This document shows positions 1 to 8,099 of a DNA stretch of 64,000 nt, piece by piece. Each line of letters starts with the position of its first letter. Positions within the stretch are counted from its first letter, which is position 1. The stretch is from an uncultured Olsenella sp. (GTDB taxonomy: Bacteria; Actinomycetota; Coriobacteriia; Coriobacteriales; Atopobiaceae). The translations under genes and the position numbers were made by a program. The DNA is taken from assembly GCA_934660915.1 (NCBI GenBank), contig CAKUIF010000011.1, positions 7,068 through 71,067 on the forward strand, given 5' to 3'. The notes under the pieces were generated by a model that was given only the letters and a program-made list of their open reading frames with translations, did not search any database and was not told the origin of the DNA.

Positions 1-1
1 G

Positions 2-727
2 GAGGTCGACGCCGGCGCCGTCATCTCGTGCAAGCAGACCGACGAGAAGCTGCGCCTCGGCGACCCTCGACTGCTTCCGGTGCTCTCCGTCGTCGATCCC
101 GAGCTCATGCTCACCGTGCCGGCGCGCCTGACCGCGTTCCAGGGCTTCGACGCGCTCTTCCACAACGTCGAGTGCTTCATCGCCAACAACCACAACCTCA
201 TGGGCGACATGGTCTGTCGCGAGGGCATCCGCAATGCGGCGGCTGCGCTGCCGACCTGCGTGAACGACGGCTCCGACATCGATGCACGCACCAAGCTCGC
301 CTTCGCGAACACCCTGGGCGGGTACGCGATGGTGTGCTCCGGCTGCTGCGGCTGCCACGGCACCGAGCACGCCATGAGCGCACACCATCACGACCTGCCG
401 CATGGCGCCGGCCTCATCATGATCGCGCACGCCTACCACCAGCACATGATCGACGCGCATGCCTGCGACGACCGCTACGTCGAGATGGCGCGCCTCATGG
501 GCGACGAGGGCGCGACGGAGCCGGGCGACTTCATCGCCGCGCTCGATCGCCTGATGGCGGCGTGCGGCGTGGACGGCCTCAAGATGAGCGACTGGGGCAT
601 TGACGAGGCCGAGCTCAACGCGATCGCCGCTAACGGCCTCGCCACCAATGGTGCGCTCTACGCGCACGATCCGGCGCCGCTCTCGCACGACGACGTGCTC
701 GCCATCCTGCAGCGCAGCTATAGCTAG
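2..727 (+). CDS. Iron-containing alcohol dehydrogenase, C-terminal part (5' end outside window)
   Basis: The open frame enters the window at base 2 and gives 241 residues of the C-terminal half of a group III (iron/zinc) alcohol dehydrogenase, which reduces aldehydes or oxidises alcohols with NAD(P). Visible family features are the DPEL block, the metal-binding HAMSAHH segment and the LPHGAGL segment, which carry the His ligands of the helical domain. The GGGS nucleotide-binding part must lie upstream of the window. A perfect hairpin at 793-825 probably ends its transcript. A second, complete member of the family is at 16683-17918. Substrate cannot be told from sequence. Confidence 0.88.
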   Translation, partial: EVDAGAVISCKQTDEKLRLGDPRLLPVLSVVDPELMLTVPARLTAFQGFDALFHNVECFIANNHNLMGDMVCREGIRNAAAALPTCVNDGSDIDARTKLAFANTLGGYAMVCSGCCGCHGTEHAMSAHHHDLPHGAGLIMIAHAYHQHMIDAHACDDRYVEMARLMGDEGATEPGDFIAALDRLMAACGVDGLKMSDWGIDEAELNAIAANGLATNGALYAHDPAPLSHDDVLAILQRSYS

Positions 728-792
728 CCGGCACTTTCCGACTCGGGCAAGGCCGAAGCAAAGTCGCAGCCTTCGCCTAACGCGCGTGAAAC

Positions 793-825
793 GCACCCGT
801 TGCGAGCCTGTCTCGCAACGGGTGC
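793..825 (+). terminator. Hairpin after the alcohol dehydrogenase gene
   Basis: Perfect 14-bp stem (outermost pair G793-C825, then CACCCGTTGCGAG paired with its complement) with a 5-nt loop CCTGT, lying between two same-direction genes. Only a weak T-rich stretch (TACTCTTTG) follows, so termination is inferred. It also lies about 43 nt upstream of the acetolactate synthase start and could instead shape that leader. Confidence 0.55.
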
Positions 826-868
826 TACTCTTTGCGGGGAATTTGGCTACCCGTAGGGAGATAATCAT

Positions 869-2527
869 ATGTCCGCAGCTCAAGGGGTTAAAACCACGGC
901 GCAGGTCCTCGTCGATTGCCTTAAGGCGGAAGGGGTCGAGGTTATCTTCGGCATACCCGGCGAGGAGAACCTCGACCTTATGTTCGCCATCAAGGAGGCT
1001 GGGATCCGCTTCATCCCAACGCGTCACGAGCAGGGCGCGGCCTTCATGGCCGACGTTTACGGCCGACTGACCGGGCGCGCCGGCGTTTGCCTGGCGACGC
1101 TCGGACCGGGCGCGACGAACCTCGTCACTGGCGTGGCCGACGCGTTTCTCGACGGCGCGCCGCTCGTCGCGATCACGGGTCAGGTCTCCAGCGAGCTCAT
1201 GCAGTTCACGAGCCACCAGTACCTCGACCTCTCCGCCATGTTCAGCCCCATAACCAAGCGCTCGAAGGTCGTCATGAGGCCGGACACGATCTCGGAGGTC
1301 TGCCGGCTCGCGTTCAAGTACGCCGAGAGCGGCAAGCCCGGCGCCACCCACATCGACCTGCCGAAGAACGTCGCGCACATGGCGAGCCCGGCCAAGCCGC
1401 TCCACCGGCAGCAGGCGCCGGCGCTCTATGCCGACCCGGCGAGCGTGGCCGCTGCCGCGATGATGATCTCTGAAGCGAAGAACCCCGTGATCCTCGCCGG
1501 CGCAGGCGCCGTTCGCGGCGACGCTGCCCAGGCGGTGACGACCATGGCAGAGCGCCTTCACATCCCCGTGGTCCAGACGATGATGGGCAAGGGCATCATC
1601 CCGTGCGACAACAAGTATCGGCTGGGCGTCGTGGGGATTTCGCAGCACGATTACATCATCGACGTCTTCGATATGGCCGACCTCGTCATAGGCATAGGCT
1701 ACGACCTCGTCGAGTGCGCGCCGAAGAAGTGGCATACCCATGACGACATGCGGATCGTCAACATCGCGTCCCTGACCGCCGACGTCAATCAGGAGTACGA
1801 TCCTGACGTAGAGGTCATCGGTGATCTTTCCGACAGCATCTACCAGATTCTGCGGACTGCCCGCCGCGACAAGATGCCCGAGCCGGAGGCGATGCTCGCC
1901 GTGGGCGCCCGCCTGCACACTGAGCTCGAGGAGCAGGGTCGCGACGACGCGTTCCCGATGAGGCCTGGCCGCTTGATTTCCGACATCCGCAAGGTCCTCG
2001 GACGCTCCGACATCCTCGTCTCCGACGTTGGTGCGCACAAGATCTGGATCGGCCGCGAGTATCCCTGCTACGAGCCGAAGACCTGCCTCATATCCAACGG
2101 CTTTGCATCGATGGGCTTCGCGGTCCCGGGCGCCTTTGCGGCCAAGCTGCTCCATCCCGAGCGACGTGTCCTTGCCGTCTGCGGAGACGGCGGCTTCATG
2201 ATGAACTCCCAGGAGCTCGAGACCGCGGTGCGCGAGCACGTGCCCTTCGTCACGCTGATTTGGGAGGACTCGCATTACGGCCTCATCAAGTGGAAAGAGG
2301 AGGAGCAGTTCGGCGACGTGTTCGGCGTCGAGTTCTCAAACCCCGACTTCAGGGCATATGCCGAGTCCATGCATTGCCACGGGTATCGAGTCGAGTCCAC
2401 CGAGGACTTCATCCCGACGCTCGAGCGTGCCTTCGCGAACGAGGACGCGCCAAGCGTCGTTGTGGTTCCCGTCGATTACAGTGCAAACATGCAGCTCACG
2501 GAGACCCTGCGTGCGAATTACGCCTAG
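869..2527 (+). CDS. alsS: Catabolic acetolactate synthase (ThDP-dependent)
   Basis: A 552-residue thiamine-diphosphate enzyme that joins two pyruvates into acetolactate with CO2 release. The activating glutamate is E54 in RHEQGAAF, and the cofactor motif starts at G439-D440-G441. The C-terminal VPVDYSANMQL matches the AlsS end (VPVDYSDN) better than biosynthetic IlvB. The SHQYLDLSAMFSPITK block also fits AlsS. No small regulatory subunit and no acetolactate decarboxylase lie beside it, so the downstream product (acetoin or branched-chain amino acids) is not settled here. The ATG is preceded by AGGGAG at good spacing. The gene stands alone between a hairpin and an inverted repeat. Confidence 0.85.
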   Translation: MSAAQGVKTTAQVLVDCLKAEGVEVIFGIPGEENLDLMFAIKEAGIRFIPTRHEQGAAFMADVYGRLTGRAGVCLATLGPGATNLVTGVADAFLDGAPLVAITGQVSSELMQFTSHQYLDLSAMFSPITKRSKVVMRPDTISEVCRLAFKYAESGKPGATHIDLPKNVAHMASPAKPLHRQQAPALYADPASVAAAAMMISEAKNPVILAGAGAVRGDAAQAVTTMAERLHIPVVQTMMGKGIIPCDNKYRLGVVGISQHDYIIDVFDMADLVIGIGYDLVECAPKKWHTHDDMRIVNIASLTADVNQEYDPDVEVIGDLSDSIYQILRTARRDKMPEPEAMLAVGARLHTELEEQGRDDAFPMRPGRLISDIRKVLGRSDILVSDVGAHKIWIGREYPCYEPKTCLISNGFASMGFAVPGAFAAKLLHPERRVLAVCGDGGFMMNSQELETAVREHVPFVTLIWEDSHYGLIKWKEEEQFGDVFGVEFSNPDFRAYAESMHCHGYRVESTEDFIPTLERAFANEDAPSVVVVPVDYSANMQLTETLRANYA

Positions 2528-2558
2528 GAATGCCCCCTCGTCGAGCCATAAATTCCTT

Positions 2559-2677
2559 AGTGGGTGAACAAAACGGCACTTGGTGGAGTAGTCCATATTC
2601 GGTCAGCGCATCTACCTGCGGTTTTGTATCTGGCGCTAAGCTGGATACCCGCCGGTACCGCGTTTTGTTCACCCACT
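2559..2677. repeat. Long-loop inverted repeat between convergent genes (element A)
   Basis: A perfect 17-bp arm AGTGGGTGAACAAAACG at 2559-2575 is repeated inverted at 2661-2677, with 85 bp between. The element fills the gap between the 3' ends of alsS and the minus-strand nuclease-like gene. The 85-bp interior shows no reading frame. It resembles other end-of-gene dyads in this window in layout but not in sequence. Confidence 0.8.
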
Positions 2678-2702
2678 TAGGCAGTTTTGACAGCGGAGGC
2701 CG

Positions 2703-3827
2703 TCAGAAAGGCCTCAAGAGGTCGTTGAAGAGGGCGTCGGCTTTCTGGAGTTGACGGTTGTTGCGCGACTTCGGGGCGATTTCGCGCAGCTTTGAGAGAA
2801 CGTGCTCGAACTCGTCGAGCCGGGAGCGGTCGGATAGCTGCGCATAGGTAAGCGGCAGAACGGTGATGCCTTCGTTTAGCAGGGCCGCCGCGCGCTCGGC
2901 GTCCGAAAGGAAGCTGGCCTCGTTGTCGTGGGCCATTCGGCTTTGGCATTCGACGTCGACGCCCTCCTCCCAGTACAGGTCGCAGTAACAGCACCGCTTC
3001 TCGGAGAGCCTTTGCGACCCCATCTGGAGCAGCACCTGTTTGTTGTGGATCATGCCGGTGTGGCCGTAGCCGCCGAGGCTTGCCGGCAAGCCCAAGATCA
3101 GCCCGGCTTTCGATTCGAACGGGGAGGCCGCTCCCGGGAAAACAAGCTCGGCAACCTGGCGGAGCTTGCCGGCGCCGCGAGCATGGCTCGCAAGCGTCGC
3201 CATCCTGCGGATCGAATCGGGCGTGGTCAGCGGTTCACGTTGCCATAGCGTCTGGAGCTTGCCGCCTATGAGATATGGCTTCCAGCCTCCTTCCCGCGCG
3301 GCAATGGCGAGGCATCGCTCCAAAGACCGCGGCGCTCGATACTCCGCATAGGTCCCGCAAAGCCCCGAAGCGATGAGCAGGCATTTGTTCAGTCCGAGCC
3401 GTTTTGCAAGTTGCAGGAGCGCGAACTCGGGCGTGGCGACGCGAACCGACTCCGCGATCTGAATGAACGCTCCGTGAGGTATTTCTGAGGTCCAGAGGGC
3501 GGGCGTGATCAGCTCGGAGCAATACCGCTCGCTCTGTGTGCGAGCAAGGACGTGGACCGGCGGCTCGAGGCCTGCCGCGAGCAGGGGAGCGACTTCCCTG
3601 AGGTTCAGCGAATGATCGCTAGCGGCGTTCCATCGCCTCCCGCCTTTGGAACAAAGCTCGTAAAGCCTGCTTTCCTCGAGGACCGATCTTTGGACGGTTT
3701 CCATCTGCTCAGCGCTGGAGAACCCGAGGGCGCGGGCGTCCTCGGGGCCGGAACCCATGATCGCCGTCACGAGCGGCGGTGTGTTCCAGAAGCGCAAAGC
3801 CGATATGTCGCAGATGCAGGTATCCAT
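2703..3827 (-). CDS. Hypothetical protein with a C-terminal PD-(D/E)XK/DUF559-like nuclease fold
   Basis: A 374-residue soluble protein. Residues 281-325 contain CDLYW (D283), then DVECQ (E293, Q295), then a helix with H, D and R residues and a strand GITVLPLTYAQL. This order matches very-short-patch/DUF559-type endonuclease cores (D, E-x-K/Q). The N-terminal 200 residues resemble the AbiEi-like regions that accompany such domains in Coriobacteria, but no helix-turn-helix is clear. The gene stands alone, converges on alsS and has no visible toxin or methylase partner. Function is unknown: an orphan toxin-antitoxin or defence-related protein is a guess. Confidence 0.6.
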   Translation of the reverse strand: MDTCICDISALRFWNTPPLVTAIMGSGPEDARALGFSSAEQMETVQRSVLEESRLYELCSKGGRRWNAASDHSLNLREVAPLLAAGLEPPVHVLARTQSERYCSELITPALWTSEIPHGAFIQIAESVRVATPEFALLQLAKRLGLNKCLLIASGLCGTYAEYRAPRSLERCLAIAAREGGWKPYLIGGKLQTLWQREPLTTPDSIRRMATLASHARGAGKLRQVAELVFPGAASPFESKAGLILGLPASLGGYGHTGMIHNKQVLLQMGSQRLSEKRCCYCDLYWEEGVDVECQSRMAHDNEASFLSDAERAAALLNEGITVLPLTYAQLSDRSRLDEFEHVLSKLREIAPKSRNNRQLQKADALFNDLLRPF

Positions 3828-4026
3828 GCGCGTGAGCGTACAGATTCTGGCCGCGCGGTGCCCGTCCCAAAGAGTGCGGTAATTAATTGAATGATGAAGA
3901 GCTGAGACATTGCGCCACGGTATGGCAAGTCGACTCTCGCACGGAAAGCATTCCGACAGCTACCCGAAAGCTTCGCAGACGGTCACAAAAGCCGGGCAAG
4001 CGGCTCACACCCAGGAGCCCGAAGAA

Positions 4027-4668
4027 CTAGAACTCGGCGAAGCGCGGCTCGCCCGCTCGGCACAGGTCCTCGCCGCAGGCGAGCTCGCGCACGGCGTCGA
4101 TGAACGGGGCCTCCTCACCGGCGCGGAACACAAGCGTGATCTGCACGTCCTCGAGGAAAAGCTGGTCTTTGACCTTTCCGCCGGCATCCGAGGCAAGCCT
4201 GCCCACACGGTCATAGAGCGCATAGGGAAGCTGGACGACGACCTCGGTCACGAGCGTCATCTCGACGATGCCGCCGCGCCCACGAGCGTCCGCGACGGCC
4301 TCCTGGGCTGCGGCAGTGTAGGCGCGCACGAGTCCTCCCGGCCCGAGCAGCGTCCCGCCGAAGTAGCGCGTGACCACGCAGCAGACGTCCTTCAGCCCCT
4401 CGCCGCGCAACACCTCGAGCACGGGCATCCCCGAGGTTCGGCTCGGCTCGCCGTCATCCGAGCAGCGCTCGCGCCTGTCGGACAGGATCCACGCCGGCAC
4501 GTTGTGCCGCGCGTCGTGGTGACGTGAGCGGACCTCAGCGATGAAGGCTTCTGCCTCCGCCTCGCCTGAGACTTGCCGAAGCTGAGCGATGAACCTGCTG
4601 CGCCTGTCCTCGAACTCGCCGATGAACTCCTCGCCGCCGCGAAGCGTCAGGTACGAAGCCTCGCCCAT
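4027..4668 (-). CDS. yigZ: YigZ/IMPACT family protein
   Basis: A 213-residue protein of the YigZ family (UPF0029), a two-domain fold found from bacteria to eukaryotic IMPACT, which modulates Gcn2. Diagnostic segments are SDDGEPSRTSGMP and VTRYFGGTLLGPGGLVRAY in the N-terminal domain, followed by a ferredoxin-like C-terminal domain (DUF1949). The ATG lies one base after the stop of the upstream PTS IIA gene, so the two are translated as a pair. The bacterial role is not established. Confidence 0.93.
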   Translation of the reverse strand: MGEASYLTLRGGEEFIGEFEDRRSRFIAQLRQVSGEAEAEAFIAEVRSRHHDARHNVPAWILSDRRERCSDDGEPSRTSGMPVLEVLRGEGLKDVCCVVTRYFGGTLLGPGGLVRAYTAAAQEAVADARGRGGIVEMTLVTEVVVQLPYALYDRVGRLASDAGGKVKDQLFLEDVQITLVFRAGEEAPFIDAVRELACGEDLCRAGEPRFAEF

Positions 4669-4669
4669 C

Positions 4670-5194
4670 CTAGCTCGCGCTCCCGGGCACGAGCAGGGCC
4701 TCGCCTGCGCGCACCGTAGGCCCGCACGCGCGCCCGACCCCGCCGAACTCCTCGGGATTCGTCACCGTCACGATCACGGTATCGTCGAGCCCCGACGTGC
4801 GGATGAGGTCGCCGTCGAACGAGATGAGCGCCTCACCGGCGCAGACCCGCTCGCCCTTCCCGGCATACAGGCGAAAGCCGCGCCCGCGCAGGTTAACGGT
4901 GTCCACGCCCACGTGGAGCAGCACCTCAGCACCCGAGTCCGCCTTGATCGATACGGCGTGCTTGCTGTCCACCACAGCCTCGACGGTGCCCGAGACGGGG
5001 GAGTACGCGACGTCGCTCTCAGGCTCCACCGCCAAACCCTCGCCGAGCATGCCGGAAGAGAATACAGGGTCCTTAACCTGCGAAAGCTCGATGACGCGAC
5101 CCGTTGCGGGAGAGAAGATCGAGCCTTCTGCGCCGCTGACGGCGATGTTGTCCGGTCGGCAGTTTACGGTCAGGATTCCTTCGAGCAGGCTCAA
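4670..5194 (-). CDS. crr: PTS glucose-type IIA component
   Basis: A 174-residue EIIA-Glc domain, which passes phosphate from HPr to a sugar-specific EIIB. It shows PATGRVIEL, then SPVSGTVEAVVDSKHAVSIK, then the active-site region LLHVGVDTVNL whose His accepts phosphate. The frame stays open to a GTG at 5224. A TTG at 5194 has GAAAGG about 8 bases upstream and gives the usual MSLLEG-type start, so TTG is preferred. No EIIBC is adjacent, so it probably serves permeases elsewhere and may also signal carbon status. It is coupled to yigZ and divergent from rnpB. Confidence 0.88.
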   Translation of the reverse strand: MSLLEGILTVNCRPDNIAVSGAEGSIFSPATGRVIELSQVKDPVFSSGMLGEGLAVEPESDVAYSPVSGTVEAVVDSKHAVSIKADSGAEVLLHVGVDTVNLRGRGFRLYAGKGERVCAGEALISFDGDLIRTSGLDDTVIVTVTNPEEFGGVGRACGPTVRAGEALLVPGSAS

Positions 5195-5295
5195 TGTGCG
5201 ACCTTTCGGGCGGGCGCGGATCACTGCCGCGGCTATTTCAAACCGAATTATTGTAGCAATTATGTGTCTTGTGCCCGCGCGCGAACACGGGATGA

Positions 5296-5325
5296 TTCAC
5301 GCCCCCCTCATCCTGATGGTAGAAT
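5296..5325 (+). promoter_or_regulatory. Probable rnpB promoter
   Basis: TTCACG at 5296-5301 and TAGAAT at 5320-5325 with an 18-bp spacer. The -10 element ends about six bases before the 5' strand of the RNase P P1 helix. The -35 box is weak. Confidence 0.5.
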
Positions 5326-5330
5326 CTCGC

Positions 5331-5696
5331 CTGCGAGGTGGGCCAGGCGACCGCGGGCGCGAGCAATCGCGCATGAGGAAAGTCCGGGCTCCACAGGGTA
5401 GGATGCTGGCTAACGGCCAGGCGGGGTAACCCGACGGAAAGCGCCGCAGAAAAGAAGACTCCCACCTACGGGCGGCTCGCCGCGCGTAAAGGGAAAAGCT
5501 GAAACGGTGGTGTAAGAGACCACCAGCGTCGTGGCAACACGGCGGCTTGGCAAGCCCCATCCGGAGCAAACGCAAATAGGAGCGCTATGGTGTGGCCCGC
5601 ACCGCGCTCGGGTTGCGCGCTAGAGGCCAACGGTAACGTTGGTCGTAGATAAATGGCCGCCCACGACAGAACCCGGCTCATAGGCCCGCCTCGCAC
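5331..5696 (+). ncRNA. rnpB: RNase P RNA (type A)
   Basis: The catalytic RNA that trims tRNA 5' leaders. Conserved cores are present: GAGGAAAGTCCGGGCTCC near 5376 (CR-I) and ACAGAACCCGGCT near 5666 (CR-V). The P1 helix closes 5332-5344 with 5683-5695 (one G-U pair), which sets the ends. The GGTAACCCGACGG and GTAAAGGGAAAAGCTGAAA segments also match bacterial RNase P RNA. Confidence 0.95.
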
Positions 5697-5747
5697 TATT
5701 TTGATTTTCCTTTGGCCATGCGCCCACCCCCCCTGAAAAGAGGACCA

Positions 5748-6305
5748 ATGACCGAGAGTGTGAACAACCAGCAGCTCAGCGCCGCCGATTGCGATATGCG
5801 CCCCGCATTGGTGGACGATATCCCCGCCATCGTCGCCATCATCGAGACCGGCCGTGAGCTCCTCGCAGCCGAGGGCGTCGACCAGTGGCAGAACGGCGCG
5901 GGCCCCTGCCCGAACGCCGTCGCGTCCGACATCCTCCAGGGCTGGGGCCGCGTCTTCACCGTCTGCGACGAGGTTGCCGCGACGGCCGCCATCATGCCGG
6001 CTCCCGACCCCGCCTACGCCCGCATCGACGGAGCCTGGGAGATGCGCGGCGAGGGCCCCTACGCCGCCATCCACCGCGTCGCGGTTTCGCCCGAGTACCG
6101 CGGCCGCCGCGTCGCCCGCCGCTTCATCGAGCGCCTCATCGAGGAGGCTCGCGCCCGCGGTTTTTCCGAGGTCCGCATCGACACCCACGAGAAGAACGCG
6201 CGCATGCGCAAGGTGATCGAGGACATGGGCTTCTCGCTCGCCGGCACGATCTACATCGACGGCGATCCGAACGCGCCCCGATACGCCTACCAGCTGTTCC
6301 TTTAA
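5748..6305 (+). CDS. GNAT family N-acetyltransferase
   Basis: A 185-residue acetyl-CoA-dependent transferase. Motif A is visible as AIHRVAVSPEYRGRRVA followed by a helix RRFIERLIEEARARGF, then a beta strand EVRIDTHEKNARMRKV and GFSLAGTIYI, all standard GNAT. The frame is open from 5712, but AGAGGA directly before the ATG at 5748 selects this start. Substrate unknown. It stands alone between rnpB and a hairpin at 6315. Confidence 0.88.
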   Translation: MTESVNNQQLSAADCDMRPALVDDIPAIVAIIETGRELLAAEGVDQWQNGAGPCPNAVASDILQGWGRVFTVCDEVAATAAIMPAPDPAYARIDGAWEMRGEGPYAAIHRVAVSPEYRGRRVARRFIERLIEEARARGFSEVRIDTHEKNARMRKVIEDMGFSLAGTIYIDGDPNAPRYAYQLFL

Positions 6306-6314
6306 GGGCCAAAA

Positions 6315-6346
6315 GCGGCCGTGCTGCCTCAGCGCCGCACGGCCGC
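6315..6346 (+). terminator. Hairpin after the acetyltransferase gene
   Basis: GCGGCCGTGC at 6315-6324 pairs perfectly with GCACGGCCGC at 6337-6346. There is no T tract after it, so it would be a weak intrinsic terminator. Confidence 0.5.
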
Positions 6347-6403
6347 GCCTCACATGGGCTATTATTGATGAGCTAATGCTCATTTATCCATGGAGGTCAC
6401 AGC

Positions 6404-7516
6404 ATGCACGGCGACTCCAAGTCCCTCGTCTCGGTCATCGTCCCCATCTACAACGTCGAGAAGTACCTCGACCAGTGCCTCAAGTCGATCGAGTCCCAGA
6501 CGCACAAGAACCTCGAGATCCTGTGCATTAACGACGGCTCGACCGACGGCAGCCCCGACATCATCCGCGCCCACGCCGCGGCCGACCCGCGCGTCATCAT
6601 GGTCGACAAGGCCAACGGCGGCTACGGCCAGGGCTGCAACATGGGCCTGCGCATGGCCAAGGGCGACTGGATCTCCATCATCGAGCCCGACGACTGGATC
6701 GATGCCGGCATGTACGCCGACATGCTCGCGTTCGCCGACTCCTTCGCCGAGACCCTCGACATCGTCAAGACCCCCTGGACCGACATCCGCTACTGGGACG
6801 ACCCCGACCGCGAGGCGCCGTTCCCCTCCACCATGCAGGGCGAGATCAAGACCTCCACGCGCCCGATCACGGTGGGCGAGGAGCCCAAGCTCATCTCGCA
6901 GCACCCCTCCATCTGGTCGGCGATCTACCGCAAGGGCTTCCTCGACGAGAAGGGCATCCGCTTCCCCGAGTACCCGGGCGCCGGCTGGGCCGACAACCCC
7001 TTCCTCATCGAGACCATGTGCCAGGCCAAGGCCATCGTCTACCTCGACAAGCCTTACTACAACTACCGCTCCGACCTCGAGGGCTCGACGCTCAACCACA
7101 AGACGGTCGAGGCCATCGTGCGCCCGTTCGACCGCTGGGAGGATATGCTCGCCATCATCGAGCGCCTGGGGATCACCGATAAGCGCATCCTGCGCGCCCA
7201 CTGCCAGCGAGGCATCAACTACAGCTTCGGCGCAATCCACGACGACGGCTGGGACAACCCGCACGTCCGCGAGCGCGTGACCAAGTGCTTCCACGAGATG
7301 GACCCCGAGCTCGTTCTCTCGATCGACGACATCGCGCCGCACCGCAAGAAGTTCTACTGCGACGTCATGGGCCTGCCCAAGCCCAAGATCAACTACCCTG
7401 CCTGGTGGGCCCACCTCGTCAAGATGACGGGCTCGACCCTTAAGAACGAGGGCCCGGCCAAGGTCTTGAAGCGCGTCGGCCGTGTCCTCAAGCCGACGGA
7501 GCCCACGCAGGCGTAA
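6404..7516 (+). CDS. Family 2 glycosyltransferase
   Basis: A 370-residue GT-A glycosyltransferase that moves a sugar from a nucleotide donor. The N-terminal domain shows VSVIVPIYNVEKYLDQCL, INDGSTDGS and the metal-binding EPDDW segment around residue 100. The C-terminal 150 residues are basic and have no membrane helix, so the protein is cytoplasmic or peripheral. It is monocistronic, between two hairpins. Acceptor unknown; capsule, wall polymer and glycolipid are all possible. The start has GGAGG upstream. Confidence 0.88.
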   Translation: MHGDSKSLVSVIVPIYNVEKYLDQCLKSIESQTHKNLEILCINDGSTDGSPDIIRAHAAADPRVIMVDKANGGYGQGCNMGLRMAKGDWISIIEPDDWIDAGMYADMLAFADSFAETLDIVKTPWTDIRYWDDPDREAPFPSTMQGEIKTSTRPITVGEEPKLISQHPSIWSAIYRKGFLDEKGIRFPEYPGAGWADNPFLIETMCQAKAIVYLDKPYYNYRSDLEGSTLNHKTVEAIVRPFDRWEDMLAIIERLGITDKRILRAHCQRGINYSFGAIHDDGWDNPHVRERVTKCFHEMDPELVLSIDDIAPHRKKFYCDVMGLPKPKINYPAWWAHLVKMTGSTLKNEGPAKVLKRVGRVLKPTEPTQA

Positions 7517-7543
7517 GACCGGGGCATGCAGCTTGCCAAAACG

Positions 7544-7584
7544 CGTCCACGAGCCCGCGCAAACCGGCGCTCGTGGACGTTTTG
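7544..7584 (+). terminator. Intrinsic terminator after the glycosyltransferase gene
   Basis: CGTCCACGAGC at 7544-7554 pairs with GCTCGTGGACG at 7569-7579, followed by TTTTG. Confidence 0.75.
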
Positions 7585-7769
7585 TAAGCAGCCCTCGTGA
7601 CGTGCGGCGAGCAATGCCCCCATCGGGGCCAAAACGGCTCCGAGCGGATTGTCGGTCATTTCTCGGCGGTTTCGGGGTATCCTAGAAAAGTGGCGATTCC
7701 GCCGCAAGGTAACGCGTCCCACCCGGGCGCAGCATTTGGCCCCGCGGGGCTAAGAACGAAAGGCACGAC

Positions 7770-7973
7770 ATGGCACAGGGTACTGTTAAGTGGTTCAACC
7801 CGGACAAGGGCTACGGCTTCATCTCTCGTGAGGACGGCGACGACCTGTTCGTCCACTACTCCGAGATTCAGATGGACGGCTTCAAGACCCTGGACGAGGG
7901 CCAGGCTGTCCAGTTCGACATCACGACCGGCCAGAACGGCAAGCTCCAGGCTTCCAACGTCACCAAGCTCTAA
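7770..7973 (+). CDS. csp: Cold-shock domain protein
   Basis: A 67-residue single-domain OB-fold nucleic-acid chaperone. RNP1 (KGYGFI) and RNP2 (LFVHYS) are intact and the start is the canonical MAQGTVKWFN. A 185-bp gene-free leader precedes it, as is usual for csp genes whose mRNA leader is itself regulatory. A strong terminator follows at 7996. Confidence 0.97.
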   Translation: MAQGTVKWFNPDKGYGFISREDGDDLFVHYSEIQMDGFKTLDEGQAVQFDITTGQNGKLQASNVTKL

Positions 7974-7995
7974 GTCCTTAAACATATGAGCTGAG

Positions 7996-8026
7996 AGAGG
8001 ACCCGCCATCGGTGGGTCCTCTTTTT
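7996..8026 (+). terminator. Intrinsic terminator of csp
   Basis: AGAGGACCC at 7996-8004 pairs with GGGTCCTCT at 8014-8022, followed by TTTTG. Confidence 0.85.
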
Positions 8027-8099
8027 GTGTCGAACCAAGGGTCTCGGGCCCCGCGCCGCCGGTCTATACTCGACTGGCAACCTACCTGAGGAGAACAGC

